From UMGS172 sp045637775 (GTDB lineage: Bacteria > Bacillota > Clostridia > Oscillospirales > Acutalibacteraceae): 38,501 nucleotides of DNA. Positions 22,895 through 31,005 of this stretch are shown in pieces. Within the stretch, counting starts at the first letter, position 1. The number at the start of each line of letters is the position of its first letter. The translations under genes were made by a program, and so were the position numbers. The stretch spans positions 1 to 38,501 of the forward strand of contig JAZUAC010000004.1 in the NCBI GenBank assembly GCA_045637775.1, read 5' to 3'. Under the pieces are notes generated by a model. That model had not been told where the DNA came from. It was given only the letters and a program-made list of their open reading frames with translations, and ran no database searches.

Positions 22895-25006
22895 TCACGC
22901 CTTTGCCGAAAGTTTATTATTGTTCTTTACAGGACGTACAAGCATAAACAAAAGCACTGCCGCAACTATGAATGCGAAGACCGTTCCAATACCAAATACT
23001 CCGTGTGCAATAAGCATACCGAACTGATATACCATAAGCGATATAGCATAAGCAAACACGCACATATAGGAAATAGTGAACACTGACCACTTCCAGTTAT
23101 TCATTTCTCTTTTGATAGCACCCATAGCAGCAAAGCAAGGTGCACACAAGAGATTGAATATAAGGAACGAGAAACCGGCCAATTTGCCACCCAATATCTC
23201 GCTGAAGGCAACCTCTGCCGACTCGCCCAATGTTCCGAAAACACCGACAACCTCTTCCTTAGCAACAAGTCCAAGCACCGTTGCAACCGCCGACTGCCAC
23301 TGACCAAAGCCTAACGGTTTAAAGATTATAGCAACAAAACTGCCTATAACATTAAGAATGGAATCCTCGTCACCATCGCCTATATAGTGGAACCCACCTT
23401 CAAAGGACAAAGAATTAAGTATCCAGATTATTACGCTTGCGGCAAGAATAACGGTACCTGCACGCTTGACAAACGACCAACCGCGTTCCCATGTTGCTCT
23501 CAAAACATTTAAAGCCACGGGCATGTGGTATTGCGGAAGCTCCATTACAAACGGAGCAGGATCTCCTAAAAACGGCTTGGTCTTTTTAAGTATAAGTCCT
23601 GAAACAATAACGGCACCAACACCGATGAAGTATGCCGAAGTGCCCACAATCGCACTACCGCCGAACATTGCGCCTGCAACAAGACCTACTATCGGCATTT
23701 TAGCACCGCAGGGAATAAAACCTGTCGTCATAATGGTCATTTTACGGTCACGGTCCTGCTCAATGGTACGCGATGCCATGATACCGGGAACACCGCATCC
23801 CGTTGCAACCAGCATAGGAATAAAGCTTTTACCCGAAAGGCCGAACTTACGGAAAAGTCGGTCCATAATGAAGGCGACTCGAGCCATATATCCACAGTCC
23901 TCAAGTATCGACAAAAGGAAGAACAGAATGATCATCTGCGGAACAAAACCCAAAACAGCACCCACACCGCCGACGATACCATCAGCAACAAGGCTTACAA
24001 GCCAAGCAGAGCAATTAAGACTCTCAAGACCGTATGTTACTGCAGGGACAACAGTTTCACCGAACAGTGTGTCGTTCATGAAACCAACCGTCCAATCACC
24101 GATAGTACCTATCGATAATGTATACACCAAAAGCATTGCCGCAACGAAAATAGGCAACGCCAAAATTCGGTTGGTGACAATTTGGTCTATTTTATCGGAG
24201 GTGGAAAGTCGACCGGCGTGCTTTTTCTTATAGCAGGTTTTCAGCACATTTTCAACATATGTATAACGCTCATTAGTAATAATGCTTTCGGCATCATCGT
24301 CAAACTTTTTCTCAACCCAAGCAATATCCCTTTCGATATGCGAAAGCACCGCAGAGTTGATATTCAACTCTTGAAGCAGCTTGGAGTCGCGTTCAAATAT
24401 CTTGATTGCATACCAGCGTTGCTGTTCCTCGGGCATACTGTGGATCGCAGCCTCTTCAATATGAGCCAAAGCATGCTCAACGGTACCCGAGAATATGTGT
24501 GACGGCATCGATTTTCCTTTTTTTGCCGCCTCGATAGCAACCTCGGCAGCCTTCTCAATTCCGTCTCCCTTGAGTGCCGAAATTTCAACAATTTTACATC
24601 CGAGCTTTTGGCTTAGTGAATCAATATCGATCTTATCGCCTCTTTTACGAACGACATCCATCATGTTGATAGCAATAACTACAGGAATGCCTAACTCCAT
24701 AAGTTGGGTGGTAAGATAAAGGTTACGCTCGATATTCGTACCGTCGACAATGTTCAAAATGCCGTCGGGCTGCTCGTTCAAAAGATAATTTCGAGCAACA
24801 ACCTCCTCTAAAGTGTAGGGTGACAGTGAGTAGATGCCCGGAAGGTCGGTCAGGATTACATCTTTTTGCTTTTTCAGCTTACCCTCTTTTTTCTCAACCG
24901 TAACGCCGGGCCAGTTGCCGACATATTGGTTAGAACCGGTCAAAGCGTTAAAAAGCGTTGTTTTGCCGCTATTGGGGTTACCGGCAAGTGCTATCTTCAA
25001 TTCCAT
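22895..25006 (-). CDS. feoB: Ferrous iron transporter B
   Basis: Membrane Fe(II) importer with a cytoplasmic GTPase domain. 703 residues. GTPase motifs: G1 GNPNSGKTT, G2 region GNWPGVTVEKKEG, G3 DLPGIYSL, G4 NMMD near 115-120. After a linker the membrane part starts near residue 280, with the two Gate regions; CGVPGIMASRTI and PCGAKMPI hold the conserved Cys residues. AAAAGG lies upstream of the ATG. It follows feoA after 29 bases and precedes the FeoB-associated protein, a complete feo operon under a putative iron-responsive operator. Confidence 0.97.
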   Translation of the reverse strand: MELKIALAGNPNSGKTTLFNALTGSNQYVGNWPGVTVEKKEGKLKKQKDVILTDLPGIYSLSPYTLEEVVARNYLLNEQPDGILNIVDGTNIERNLYLTTQLMELGIPVVIAINMMDVVRKRGDKIDIDSLSQKLGCKIVEISALKGDGIEKAAEVAIEAAKKGKSMPSHIFSGTVEHALAHIEEAAIHSMPEEQQRWYAIKIFERDSKLLQELNINSAVLSHIERDIAWVEKKFDDDAESIITNERYTYVENVLKTCYKKKHAGRLSTSDKIDQIVTNRILALPIFVAAMLLVYTLSIGTIGDWTVGFMNDTLFGETVVPAVTYGLESLNCSAWLVSLVADGIVGGVGAVLGFVPQMIILFFLLSILEDCGYMARVAFIMDRLFRKFGLSGKSFIPMLVATGCGVPGIMASRTIEQDRDRKMTIMTTGFIPCGAKMPIVGLVAGAMFGGSAIVGTSAYFIGVGAVIVSGLILKKTKPFLGDPAPFVMELPQYHMPVALNVLRATWERGWSFVKRAGTVILAASVIIWILNSLSFEGGFHYIGDGDEDSILNVIGSFVAIIFKPLGFGQWQSAVATVLGLVAKEEVVGVFGTLGESAEVAFSEILGGKLAGFSFLIFNLLCAPCFAAMGAIKREMNNWKWSVFTISYMCVFAYAISLMVYQFGMLIAHGVFGIGTVFAFIVAAVLLFMLVRPVKNNNKLSAKA

Positions 25007-25035
25007 ACAACAGATCCTTTTCTTTTAAATAAGAT

Positions 25036-25257
25036 TTATTCAACCTCTACCATTTCGGCATCGGCTTTTCTTAATGACAACTCGTAACCGCGAACATTTA
25101 TCTCAATGGGGTCGCCCAAAGGTGCAACCTTTCTGACATATATCTCAACGCCCTTGGTTAGCCCCATATCCATAATTCTGCGTTTAATAGCACCTTCACC
25201 GTGAAGCTTTACGACCTTTGCTCTGCCGCCCACACGAATTTCCTTCAAGGTTTTCAT
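25036..25257 (-). CDS. feoA: Ferrous iron transport protein A
   Basis: 73-residue SH3-like cytoplasmic partner of FeoB. Family marks are IKRRIMDMGLTKGVEIYV and APLGDPIEINVRGYELSLRKADA. GGAGGT precedes the start. First gene of the operon; promoter and paired dyads lie within 120 bases upstream. Confidence 0.95.
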   Translation of the reverse strand: MKTLKEIRVGGRAKVVKLHGEGAIKRRIMDMGLTKGVEIYVRKVAPLGDPIEINVRGYELSLRKADAEMVEVE

Positions 25258-25286
25258 AGAAGTACCTCCAAAAGCTCACCCGAAAC

Positions 25287-25304
25287 AGTTAGCCTTTGCT
25301 AACT
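25287..25304. promoter_or_regulatory. Operator dyad 1 of the feo operon
   Basis: agttagc-cttt-gctaact is a perfect 7-bp inverted repeat with a 4-base centre, in the feoA leader. It is almost identical to the dyad at 25322-25339. Confidence 0.7.
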
Positions 25305-25321
25305 CGGTTCCAAAATAAATC

Positions 25322-25339
25322 AGTTAGCCCTTGCTAACT
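25322..25339. promoter_or_regulatory. Operator dyad 2 of the feo operon
   Basis: agttagc-cctt-gctaact lies just downstream of the -10 box, so a bound protein would block transcription start. The TTAGC/GCTAA arms recall DtxR/IdeR-type iron repressor sites, but the regulator is not in the window. Confidence 0.7.
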
Positions 25340-25347
25340 ACCCGGTT

Positions 25348-25376
25348 ATAATAACATCTATCAAATCATTTGTCAA
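25348..25376 (-). promoter_or_regulatory. Promoter of the feo operon
   Basis: On the minus strand TTGACA (25371-25376), 17 bases, TATTAT (25348-25353). Confidence 0.78.
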
Positions 25377-25494
25377 GAGTTTTTTGAAAAATTTTCCTTA
25401 AAACACATAACTAAACTTACAATAAATACTATTATTATAGCCGCACTCCACAAAACAGTTGCAAATAACTTAAACATATGATACACTGTTGACA

Positions 25495-25634
25495 TACCAC
25501 ACAAATTGAATATCAGTAGCCTTATACGTTTAAGGGGTAAAGTGTACATTTTTCTTTCGGTAAAAATGTATGCTCTGTTTTTGTATGCTTTGCCTTTGTT
25601 CAAGTGTAAGACTACAAATTCAATTTGTGTGGTA
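25495..25634. repeat. 140-base segment bounded by a 17-bp perfect inverted repeat
   Basis: taccacacaaattgaat (25495-25511) is exactly complementary to attcaatttgtgtggta (25618-25634). Inside, tacattttt and aaaaatgta (25546-25570) form a further hairpin. It has no supported gene. It may be a miniature transposable element with terminal inverted repeats or a structured leader RNA for the lipoprotein gene that follows. Confidence 0.7.
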
Positions 25635-25659
25635 GCAATTGGAGCAATGCATTTTTCGG

Positions 25660-25695
25660 TGTGTGTAACTTCAGTTGCACACACTTTTTTATTTT
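25660..25695 (+). terminator. Terminator-like hairpin directly before the lipoprotein ribosome site
   Basis: gtgtgtaac (25660-25668) pairs with gttgcacac with one wobble, then TTTTTTATTTT, and the GGAGG of the next gene follows at once. It could end transcription in the leader or insulate the gene. Confidence 0.6.
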
Positions 25696-25707
25696 GGAGG
25701 AAAAACA

Positions 25708-26514
25708 ATGTCAAAAAAAATCATCGCTCTATTTGTCCTTGTCGTTTTTTTGTTTTGTGCATCGTCGTGCGAAAAAAACGACATACACACTTCTCAAAGT
25801 GCAAACAAAAAAACACCTTACAAAGACACGTTTAATTCATCACATCATTCTAGCATCTCTGAGCAGCCCGCCCATACACACAGTTATTCTGACGCCACCT
25901 GCATTTCGCCAAAAACATGTAGTTGCGGTGCAACACTCGGTACATCTTTGAAACATCAATTTTCATCTGCGACCTGTATAACTCCTAAAACCTGTGAACG
26001 GTGCGGGACAACAGAAGGGGATCTTTTGCCACACAATTATATCAACAACCAATGTTCTCTTTGTGGTCAAACCAACCCTGATTCTTTACCTGTTGAACTG
26101 AATAAAATACATGTAATTGATGCAAATAGCAATTTTTACAAATATGATGAAAACTCATTTCAAGATACATATGGGAACACATACATAGGCGTTTATATTT
26201 GGGGCGCACATCACAGTGGGATAGAAACTGTTGTATATAATCTTAACAAGCAATATAAAACATTTACCGGCTCTATTGTTACTTCACCAAGATTAGAATC
26301 ATGTGCATATGCCGATTATTACATATACGCTGATGACCGCTTAGTTTATTCTTTTACACAACAAGAAAAAACGACAGCTAAAATCGACTTTGAAGTCAAT
26401 ATTGAAAACGCCACCACACTTTCCATTAGAGCCGGTGCATACAAAAAACCTCAAGTAATTGCTAGCGGATACATGGGGTGTGCTTGTATTGTTGATGCAA
26501 AATTAAATAAATAA
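25708..26514 (+). CDS. Lipoprotein with Cys-rich repeats and an NPCBM-like C-terminal domain
   Basis: 268 residues. Signal peptide of a lipoprotein with lipobox CASSC (Cys near residue 21). Residues about 50-125 hold three repeats of the HxHxxxxATCxxPKTCxxCG type (HTHSYSDATCISPKTCSCG, then HQFSSATCITPKTCERCG, then a shorter HNYINNQCSLCG), common in surface proteins of gut Clostridia. The C-terminal 140 residues look like an NPCBM-type beta-sandwich, a putative carbohydrate-binding fold: YNLNKQYKTFTGSIV, YYIYADDRLVYSF, and ENATTLSIRAGAY. GGAGG gives the start at 25708. A terminator follows. Binding target unknown; the NPCBM call is from memory of its pattern and is moderately sure. Confidence 0.8.
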   Translation: MSKKIIALFVLVVFLFCASSCEKNDIHTSQSANKKTPYKDTFNSSHHSSISEQPAHTHSYSDATCISPKTCSCGATLGTSLKHQFSSATCITPKTCERCGTTEGDLLPHNYINNQCSLCGQTNPDSLPVELNKIHVIDANSNFYKYDENSFQDTYGNTYIGVYIWGAHHSGIETVVYNLNKQYKTFTGSIVTSPRLESCAYADYYIYADDRLVYSFTQQEKTTAKIDFEVNIENATTLSIRAGAYKKPQVIASGYMGCACIVDAKLNK

Positions 26515-26521
26515 ATCTTAA

Positions 26522-26560
26522 CAGAAAAAGAGTCGTCTTAACAAGGTGACTCTTTTTCTG
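26522..26560 (+). terminator. Terminator of the repeat lipoprotein gene
   Basis: Perfect 13-bp stem (cagaaaaagagtc 26522-26534, gactctttttctg 26548-26560) with T5 in the descending arm. Confidence 0.78.
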
Positions 26561-26633
26561 CGGCTTGAAAACTATTGACATAGATGTTATTATTATAATC
26601 AGTAATTGTACATTAAATGTGAAGGTGATTTTT

Positions 26634-27875
26634 TTGAAAAGATCAAAGGCTTTAGTGCTGTTGGCGGTTATGCTTGTTCTCACAACGGTTTTGTGGCACA
26701 AGTGCCCCGCAAAACCTTTAACCAAAGAAGCACTTACCGATAACACCTCACTGGAAAGCATCACCGACAGTTCTCCCGACAGCAGCACCGTTAAAAGCTT
26801 CGTTGTAACCGAGTTGGGTTGTCCTTCAAAAGAAACATACTCCGAGAAACAACTGAACTCCCGCATTCCTTGGGATATGGCGGTTTTTGACGGCAAGTTG
26901 TTTGTAGGTTGCGGTGACTATGATAAAAACACAGGTCCTTGCAGCGTTTGGCAATATGACCTTGAAACCTGCGAATGGTCGGTTTCGGGCAGGGTTGATG
27001 ACGAGGCGGTTATAAACTTTGAAATCATCGACAACCAACTTATCACAACCGGCACCGACCCAAAAGCGACTTGGGAAAACGGCAGTTTTTACACCTATAA
27101 TGCCGACGGTTGGCAAACCGACCGAAGTGTGCCGTTTGGGATACACATGTTTGATATTGCCGAATTTCACGGGCAAACCTTTTATGCTATTGGCAATCAA
27201 AACAACACTCAATCACCCGTTCAAATAACATCAGACGGTGTGAACTACATCAACGCGCCCTTTTATATTGACGGTGTTGCTGTGATTCAAAACCCCGACT
27301 ACGGCTTTTCGCGTTGCTATAATCTTTTCGAAAGCGACAATAAACTGTTTGCCTTTTGTTGGTTTAGCGACAGCAACAATCAGCCCCAAATAATGGGTAT
27401 TTTCAAATATGACGGCAGTGCCTTTCACTTTGTTTCAAAGCTGACCGACCTTGGTGCCCAAAACCTCGGAAGCAGCCGTCAGTTGCCATTGAATAAATCC
27501 ATAACCTATAACAACAAATTCTATTTTTCAACCGGTTATCTTTATTCAACCAATGACTTCGAAACACTTCAAAAAATCGACATACCCAACGACCCCTATG
27601 TTGAGGATTTAACCGTCAGCGGAGATAACCTTTATATTCTGACCTCGACCGAGAAAAACAGTGAATTTTTGAATACAATCTGGCAATATAATAAAACCGA
27701 CGGTTTGAAAGAAATGTATTCATTTCCCTACAAGCAGTCGGCTATCAGTCTTGAAAAATATGACGATACTTACTTTGTGGGTATTGGACAAATAACCGAT
27801 TCGGCTACCGAGCCGACCAACAACGAATCTCCCGACCTTCTAAACGGCTATATTCTTAAGCTTGAATTAAAATAA
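26634..27875 (+). CDS. Putative exported beta-propeller protein
   Basis: 413 residues. I place the start at TTG 26634, because GAAGGTGA lies at proper spacing, and it gives a clean signal sequence (KRSKALVLLAVMLVLTTVL). The ATG at 26565 has no ribosome site. After a Ser/Thr/Asp linker the body shows repeated units of about 45-50 residues of the pattern xxFDGKLFVGxGD...VWQYDLETCEW, NGSFYTYNADGWQTD, FHGQTFYAIGN, ESDNKLFAFCWF, YNNKFYFSTGYLY, SGDNLYILTS, which look like Kelch-like propeller blades. No enzyme motif seen. Extracellular or membrane-anchored by its N terminus. Not recognised as a named family. Confidence 0.75.
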   Translation: MKRSKALVLLAVMLVLTTVLWHKCPAKPLTKEALTDNTSLESITDSSPDSSTVKSFVVTELGCPSKETYSEKQLNSRIPWDMAVFDGKLFVGCGDYDKNTGPCSVWQYDLETCEWSVSGRVDDEAVINFEIIDNQLITTGTDPKATWENGSFYTYNADGWQTDRSVPFGIHMFDIAEFHGQTFYAIGNQNNTQSPVQITSDGVNYINAPFYIDGVAVIQNPDYGFSRCYNLFESDNKLFAFCWFSDSNNQPQIMGIFKYDGSAFHFVSKLTDLGAQNLGSSRQLPLNKSITYNNKFYFSTGYLYSTNDFETLQKIDIPNDPYVEDLTVSGDNLYILTSTEKNSEFLNTIWQYNKTDGLKEMYSFPYKQSAISLEKYDDTYFVGIGQITDSATEPTNNESPDLLNGYILKLELK

Positions 27876-27913
27876 CCGTTAGACAAATATTGACTGTATT
27901 TTCAGTAAAAGTG

Positions 27914-27942
27914 TTGCAAAAACAAATACTGTATGATATACT
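27914..27942 (+). promoter_or_regulatory. Promoter of the ThuA-like gene
   Basis: TTGCAA (27914-27919), 17 bases, TATACT (27937-27942). An ATG at 27890 lies before this promoter, which supports the start at 27995. Confidence 0.7.
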
Positions 27943-27994
27943 CCACTTGAAGTACACTATTGTGTCCAACAAAATAAGAATAGGGGTCTTGTTT

Positions 27995-28711
27995 ATGATC
28001 AGAGTAACCATCTATAATGAATTTCACCACGAACAAACCAACGAAAAAGTAAAAGCAATTTACCCCAATGGTATTCACAGCACTATCGCCGACTTTCTGA
28101 AGGCAGATGACATCACCGTCAAGTGTGTCACCCTTGAAACCGTTGAGGAGCTCACCGAAGAAGCTCTCAAAGAGACCGATGTTCTTATTTGGTGGGGTCA
28201 CATGAAGCACGCCTTGGTTCCCGATGAGGTTGCTGTTCGCGTTCGCGATGCCGTTTTGACCGGCATGGGCTTTATAGGATTGCACTCAGCTCACCATTCC
28301 AAGCCGTTCAAGCTGCTTATGGGTACTACCTGCCACCTTGGCTGGCGCGAGCATGGTGATATGGAGCGTATTTGGAACATCAATCCTGCCCACCCCATCA
28401 CCCAGGGTATCGGCCGTTATTTTGAACTTCCTCATGTTGAAACATATGCCGAGCCGTTTGGCATCCCCAATCCCGATGAGGTTATCTTCATGGGTTGGTA
28501 TGAAGGCGGCGAGTTGTTCCGTTCGGGTTGCACCTTCCATCGTGAAAACGGTCGAATCTTCTACTTCCAGCCCGGTCACGAAACCTTCCCCATTTTCCAC
28601 GACCCCAATGTTCAGACCATTATCAAGAATGCCGTTCGTTGGGCAGCTCCCGTTTATCGTTCTGAAGCACTTGTTTGCCCTAATATCAAGAAAATCGGTA
28701 CTGAAAACTAA
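27995..28711 (+). CDS. ThuA-like domain protein
   Basis: 238 residues of the ThuA family, a glutamine-amidotransferase-like fold linked to trehalose and other sugar use. Marks: RVTIYNEFHHE at the N terminus, DVLIWWGHMKHALVPDEV, GFIGLHSAHHSKPFKLLMGT, HPITQGI and the C-terminal GRIFYFQPGHETFPIFHDPNVQ, a good match to clostridial members. The AGGGGT site supports 27995. The biochemical activity of the family is not settled. It stands as a single gene between a propeller protein and a terminator. Confidence 0.88.
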   Translation: MIRVTIYNEFHHEQTNEKVKAIYPNGIHSTIADFLKADDITVKCVTLETVEELTEEALKETDVLIWWGHMKHALVPDEVAVRVRDAVLTGMGFIGLHSAHHSKPFKLLMGTTCHLGWREHGDMERIWNINPAHPITQGIGRYFELPHVETYAEPFGIPNPDEVIFMGWYEGGELFRSGCTFHRENGRIFYFQPGHETFPIFHDPNVQTIIKNAVRWAAPVYRSEALVCPNIKKIGTEN

Positions 28712-28721
28712 TGGTTATAAA

Positions 28722-28798
28722 AAAGCTCCCTTGTGCAAAGGGAGCTTTCGCCAAAACTTGCGTTTTGCCACCTCCCCTTACACAGGGGAGGCTTTTTT
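28722..28798 (+). terminator. Multi-hairpin terminator repeat after the ThuA-like gene
   Basis: Three hairpins in a row: aaagctccctt/aagggagcttt (28722-28748), caaaac/gttttg (28752-28767), cctcccct/aggggagg (28771-28791), then T6. I recall such AGCTCCC...GGGAGCT plus CCTCCCC units as intergenic repeats in related gut Clostridia. Confidence 0.75.
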
Positions 28799-28799
28799 A

Positions 28800-29648
28800 T
28801 TATTTAGTTGCCTTTTCAATCATTTCGGCAGCTGCTTTAAGGTAATCAGCGTCAAAGCGCTCAAACTCACCCATGTTGCAAAGCTCGGTCAAGGATGTGT
28901 CAATAGGCATACGACCTAAGGGCATAATCTGAACCTCGGAGCACAGCTCTTCAAAATGACTCTGACCAAAGATTTCAAACTCTTTACCGCAATCGGGACA
29001 CTTGACATAGCTCATATTCTCAACCATTCCAAGCACGGGAATGTTCATCATGGTTGCCATGTTGCAGGCCTTTTTAACTATCATGGAAACAAGATCCTGC
29101 GGAGTGGTGACGATAACAGTACCCGTGATAGGCAACGACTGATAAACGGTAAGCGGAACATCACCTGTTCCGGGAGGCATATCGACAAACATATAGTCAA
29201 CCTCGCCCCAATTAACATCGGTCCAGAACTGCTTGACAGCACCTGCCAAAACAGGACCTCTCCAAACAACGGGAGCGTTGGGGTCTTCAAGCAAAAGGTT
29301 GCAGGACATGATTTTGATGCCATTGGCGGTCTCGGCAGGGATGATACCCTTATCATCCATCAATGCACGGCAGTTGATGCCAAACATTTTAGGAATGGAA
29401 GGACCGGTAATATCAGCGTCTAAAATACCAACCTTATACCCCATACGGTTCATTAAAACAGCCAACATTGCGGTAACCATAGACTTACCTACGCCACCCT
29501 TACCGCTGACAACACCGATAACATGCTTTACGCTTGAGTGTTCGTTAAGCTTGGCCAAAAAGTCCTCGGGTTTGTGCTGCTTGGCACTTGCACAGCTACT
29601 GCAGTCCCCTGTACAGCCTGTTTCATTACATTTTCTTTCTTCTGCCAT
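28800..29648 (-). CDS. Mrp/NBP35-family iron-sulfur carrier ATPase
   Basis: P-loop ATPase that carries and hands over [4Fe-4S] clusters in the cytoplasm. 282 residues. It opens with a Cys set, CNETGCTGDCSSC, as in NBP35-type proteins, then the deviant Walker A GVVSGKGGVGKS, switch I DADITGPSIPKMFG, Walker B VDYMFVDMPPGTGD, TTPQDLVSMIVKKA, and the C-terminal CPDC pair that binds the shared cluster. AAGGAG sets the start. No ferredoxin-like or NifU partner is adjacent. Confidence 0.92.
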   Translation of the reverse strand: MAEERKCNETGCTGDCSSCASAKQHKPEDFLAKLNEHSSVKHVIGVVSGKGGVGKSMVTAMLAVLMNRMGYKVGILDADITGPSIPKMFGINCRALMDDKGIIPAETANGIKIMSCNLLLEDPNAPVVWRGPVLAGAVKQFWTDVNWGEVDYMFVDMPPGTGDVPLTVYQSLPITGTVIVTTPQDLVSMIVKKACNMATMMNIPVLGMVENMSYVKCPDCGKEFEIFGQSHFEELCSEVQIMPLGRMPIDTSLTELCNMGEFERFDADYLKAAAEMIEKATK

Positions 29649-29671
29649 ATTTATCTTCTCCTTAAAGCAGT

Positions 29672-29699
29672 GATAAAACCGGCAAAAGCCGGTTTTATC
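29672..29699 (-). terminator. Hairpin between the lipoprotein gene and mrp
   Basis: gataaaaccgg (29672-29682) pairs with ccggttttatc (29689-29699). The T run is within the stem arm, so stopping may be partial and allow readthrough into the mrp gene. Confidence 0.6.
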
Positions 29700-29715
29700 G
29701 AATGATTATAGATAA

Positions 29716-30801
29716 TTATTTTTTCCCTGTTTTGTTTTGGCTTGAGGTATTAGCCTTGTTATCATCAGAGGTTTCTATCTTTTCGGTGAGCTTCAAGAAA
29801 TCGGGAATCGAAATCTCACTGATCTTGGGAGCCTCTTCGTCGCCTTCTCCGTCACCTTCGCCCTCGCCGCCGTTTTGAGTGATTGCAGTCATCATATCGG
29901 GAACCTTAACCTCGGAAATATCGTAATCAAGACTTATATCTATTACCAATTTACCCGAAATAGCTACTGCCTTGGCTTCGTTCTGAGACTCAACCGATGT
30001 AACGGTTTCAGACTCGGTTTCTTTGCTCGAAGTCTTATCAGACTCGGTAGAGGAAGCATCTTCACTTGAGGTTGTGCTGCCGTTTATTATCTTGGTGTAT
30101 TCGTAATGCACCTCAACCTTTTCGCTTTCCAGCTTGCCGCTTGCATTAATAATGCCGCTTGCTCTGAAATTGGTAATCTTTACACCTTCTGCCGAAGTAA
30201 CATCACCAAGCTCAGTGTTGGTCGACTGACCGATAATAGCACCAAGCGACAAAGACTCATCATTAACATCATACTCAATAACAAATGCATGACCGTTTGA
30301 TGCAGTATCTACGATATAGGTGTTTACAGCCTTGAAGCCTGTGGTATCCCAAAGTTTGATAAGCGCAAACTGTTCGGCAATATAGGGCTCAACATCCTTA
30401 CCTGTCAACTCGTACAATCCGCCAACCTTGTAGCCGTAGTGCTTTACGCCGTCACTATACAGCTGAACCTTTTCGGTTCTTTCACCAAGCTCGGTCTTGC
30501 TTTCAACCGCAAAAACCTTTCCGTTTTCACCGTCAATATACTTAATGCTTGAGTTAAGCCCTAACGATGTCACAACGTCCATAACATCTTCGGATGTTGT
30601 AAGATTGATCTTATACCCCAAAGCTTTGGCACTACTCAAATGCTCCTGAGTAACTTTGAATGCATTGTCAACAATATCAAGTGTGTTTTTATCCACGATA
30701 GGACCCGAGGCAACACCGCTTTGTCTCTGTTGTTCCCGGTTGCAGGCGGCAAATGAGAAAAGCATGGCAACAATTAAAAGTAATGCGAATATTTTTTTCA
30801 T
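29716..30801 (-). CDS. Lipoprotein with Ser-rich and acidic linkers, unknown function
   Basis: 361 residues. Signal peptide MKKIFALLLIVAMLFSFAAC with lipobox FAAC (Cys20). The part to about residue 230 is alpha/beta and recalls the LolA/LppX-like lipoprotein folds (TELGERTEKVQLYSDGVKHY, VEVHYEYTKI) without a firm match. A Ser/Thr/Glu linker (SSEDASSTESDKTSSKETES) and an acidic GEGEGDGEGDEEAP stretch near residue 315 follow. AGAGG before 30801 chooses this ATG over the longer frame. It has its own promoter. The low-complexity style is like the SecDF insert. Confidence 0.8.
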   Translation of the reverse strand: MKKIFALLLIVAMLFSFAACNREQQRQSGVASGPIVDKNTLDIVDNAFKVTQEHLSSAKALGYKINLTTSEDVMDVVTSLGLNSSIKYIDGENGKVFAVESKTELGERTEKVQLYSDGVKHYGYKVGGLYELTGKDVEPYIAEQFALIKLWDTTGFKAVNTYIVDTASNGHAFVIEYDVNDESLSLGAIIGQSTNTELGDVTSAEGVKITNFRASGIINASGKLESEKVEVHYEYTKIINGSTTSSEDASSTESDKTSSKETESETVTSVESQNEAKAVAISGKLVIDISLDYDISEVKVPDMMTAITQNGGEGEGDGEGDEEAPKISEISIPDFLKLTEKIETSDDNKANTSSQNKTGKK

Positions 30802-30852
30802 AAATAACCTCTTCTTAGTTAAATAAGACCCATTTCTAGGCTTGTTTAATAA

Positions 30853-30881
30853 AGTATAACACATTGCACCAAAAAAAACAA
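30853..30881 (-). promoter_or_regulatory. Promoter of the lipoprotein gene
   Basis: On the minus strand TTGTTT (30876-30881), 17 bases, TATACT (30853-30858). Confidence 0.6.
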
Positions 30882-31005
30882 TAATAAACCTTTATATTTT
30901 TGCAAATTATAGTTGTAATTATCTGTAAAATCTGCGATAATATATAGGTATATTTATGTTCTTTTATTTACATATATAATTTTCATTTACTTACGAGGTT
31001 TTAGT

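Noticed and set aside
25373..25714. 113-codon minus-strand frame with a hydrophobic C-terminal part
   Set aside because: It spans the inverted-repeat element and runs to the feo promoter, with no ribosome site before its start.
26565..26633. Upstream ATG as start of the propeller gene
   Set aside because: No ribosome site and a poor signal sequence; TTG at 26634 with GAAGGTGA upstream fits better.
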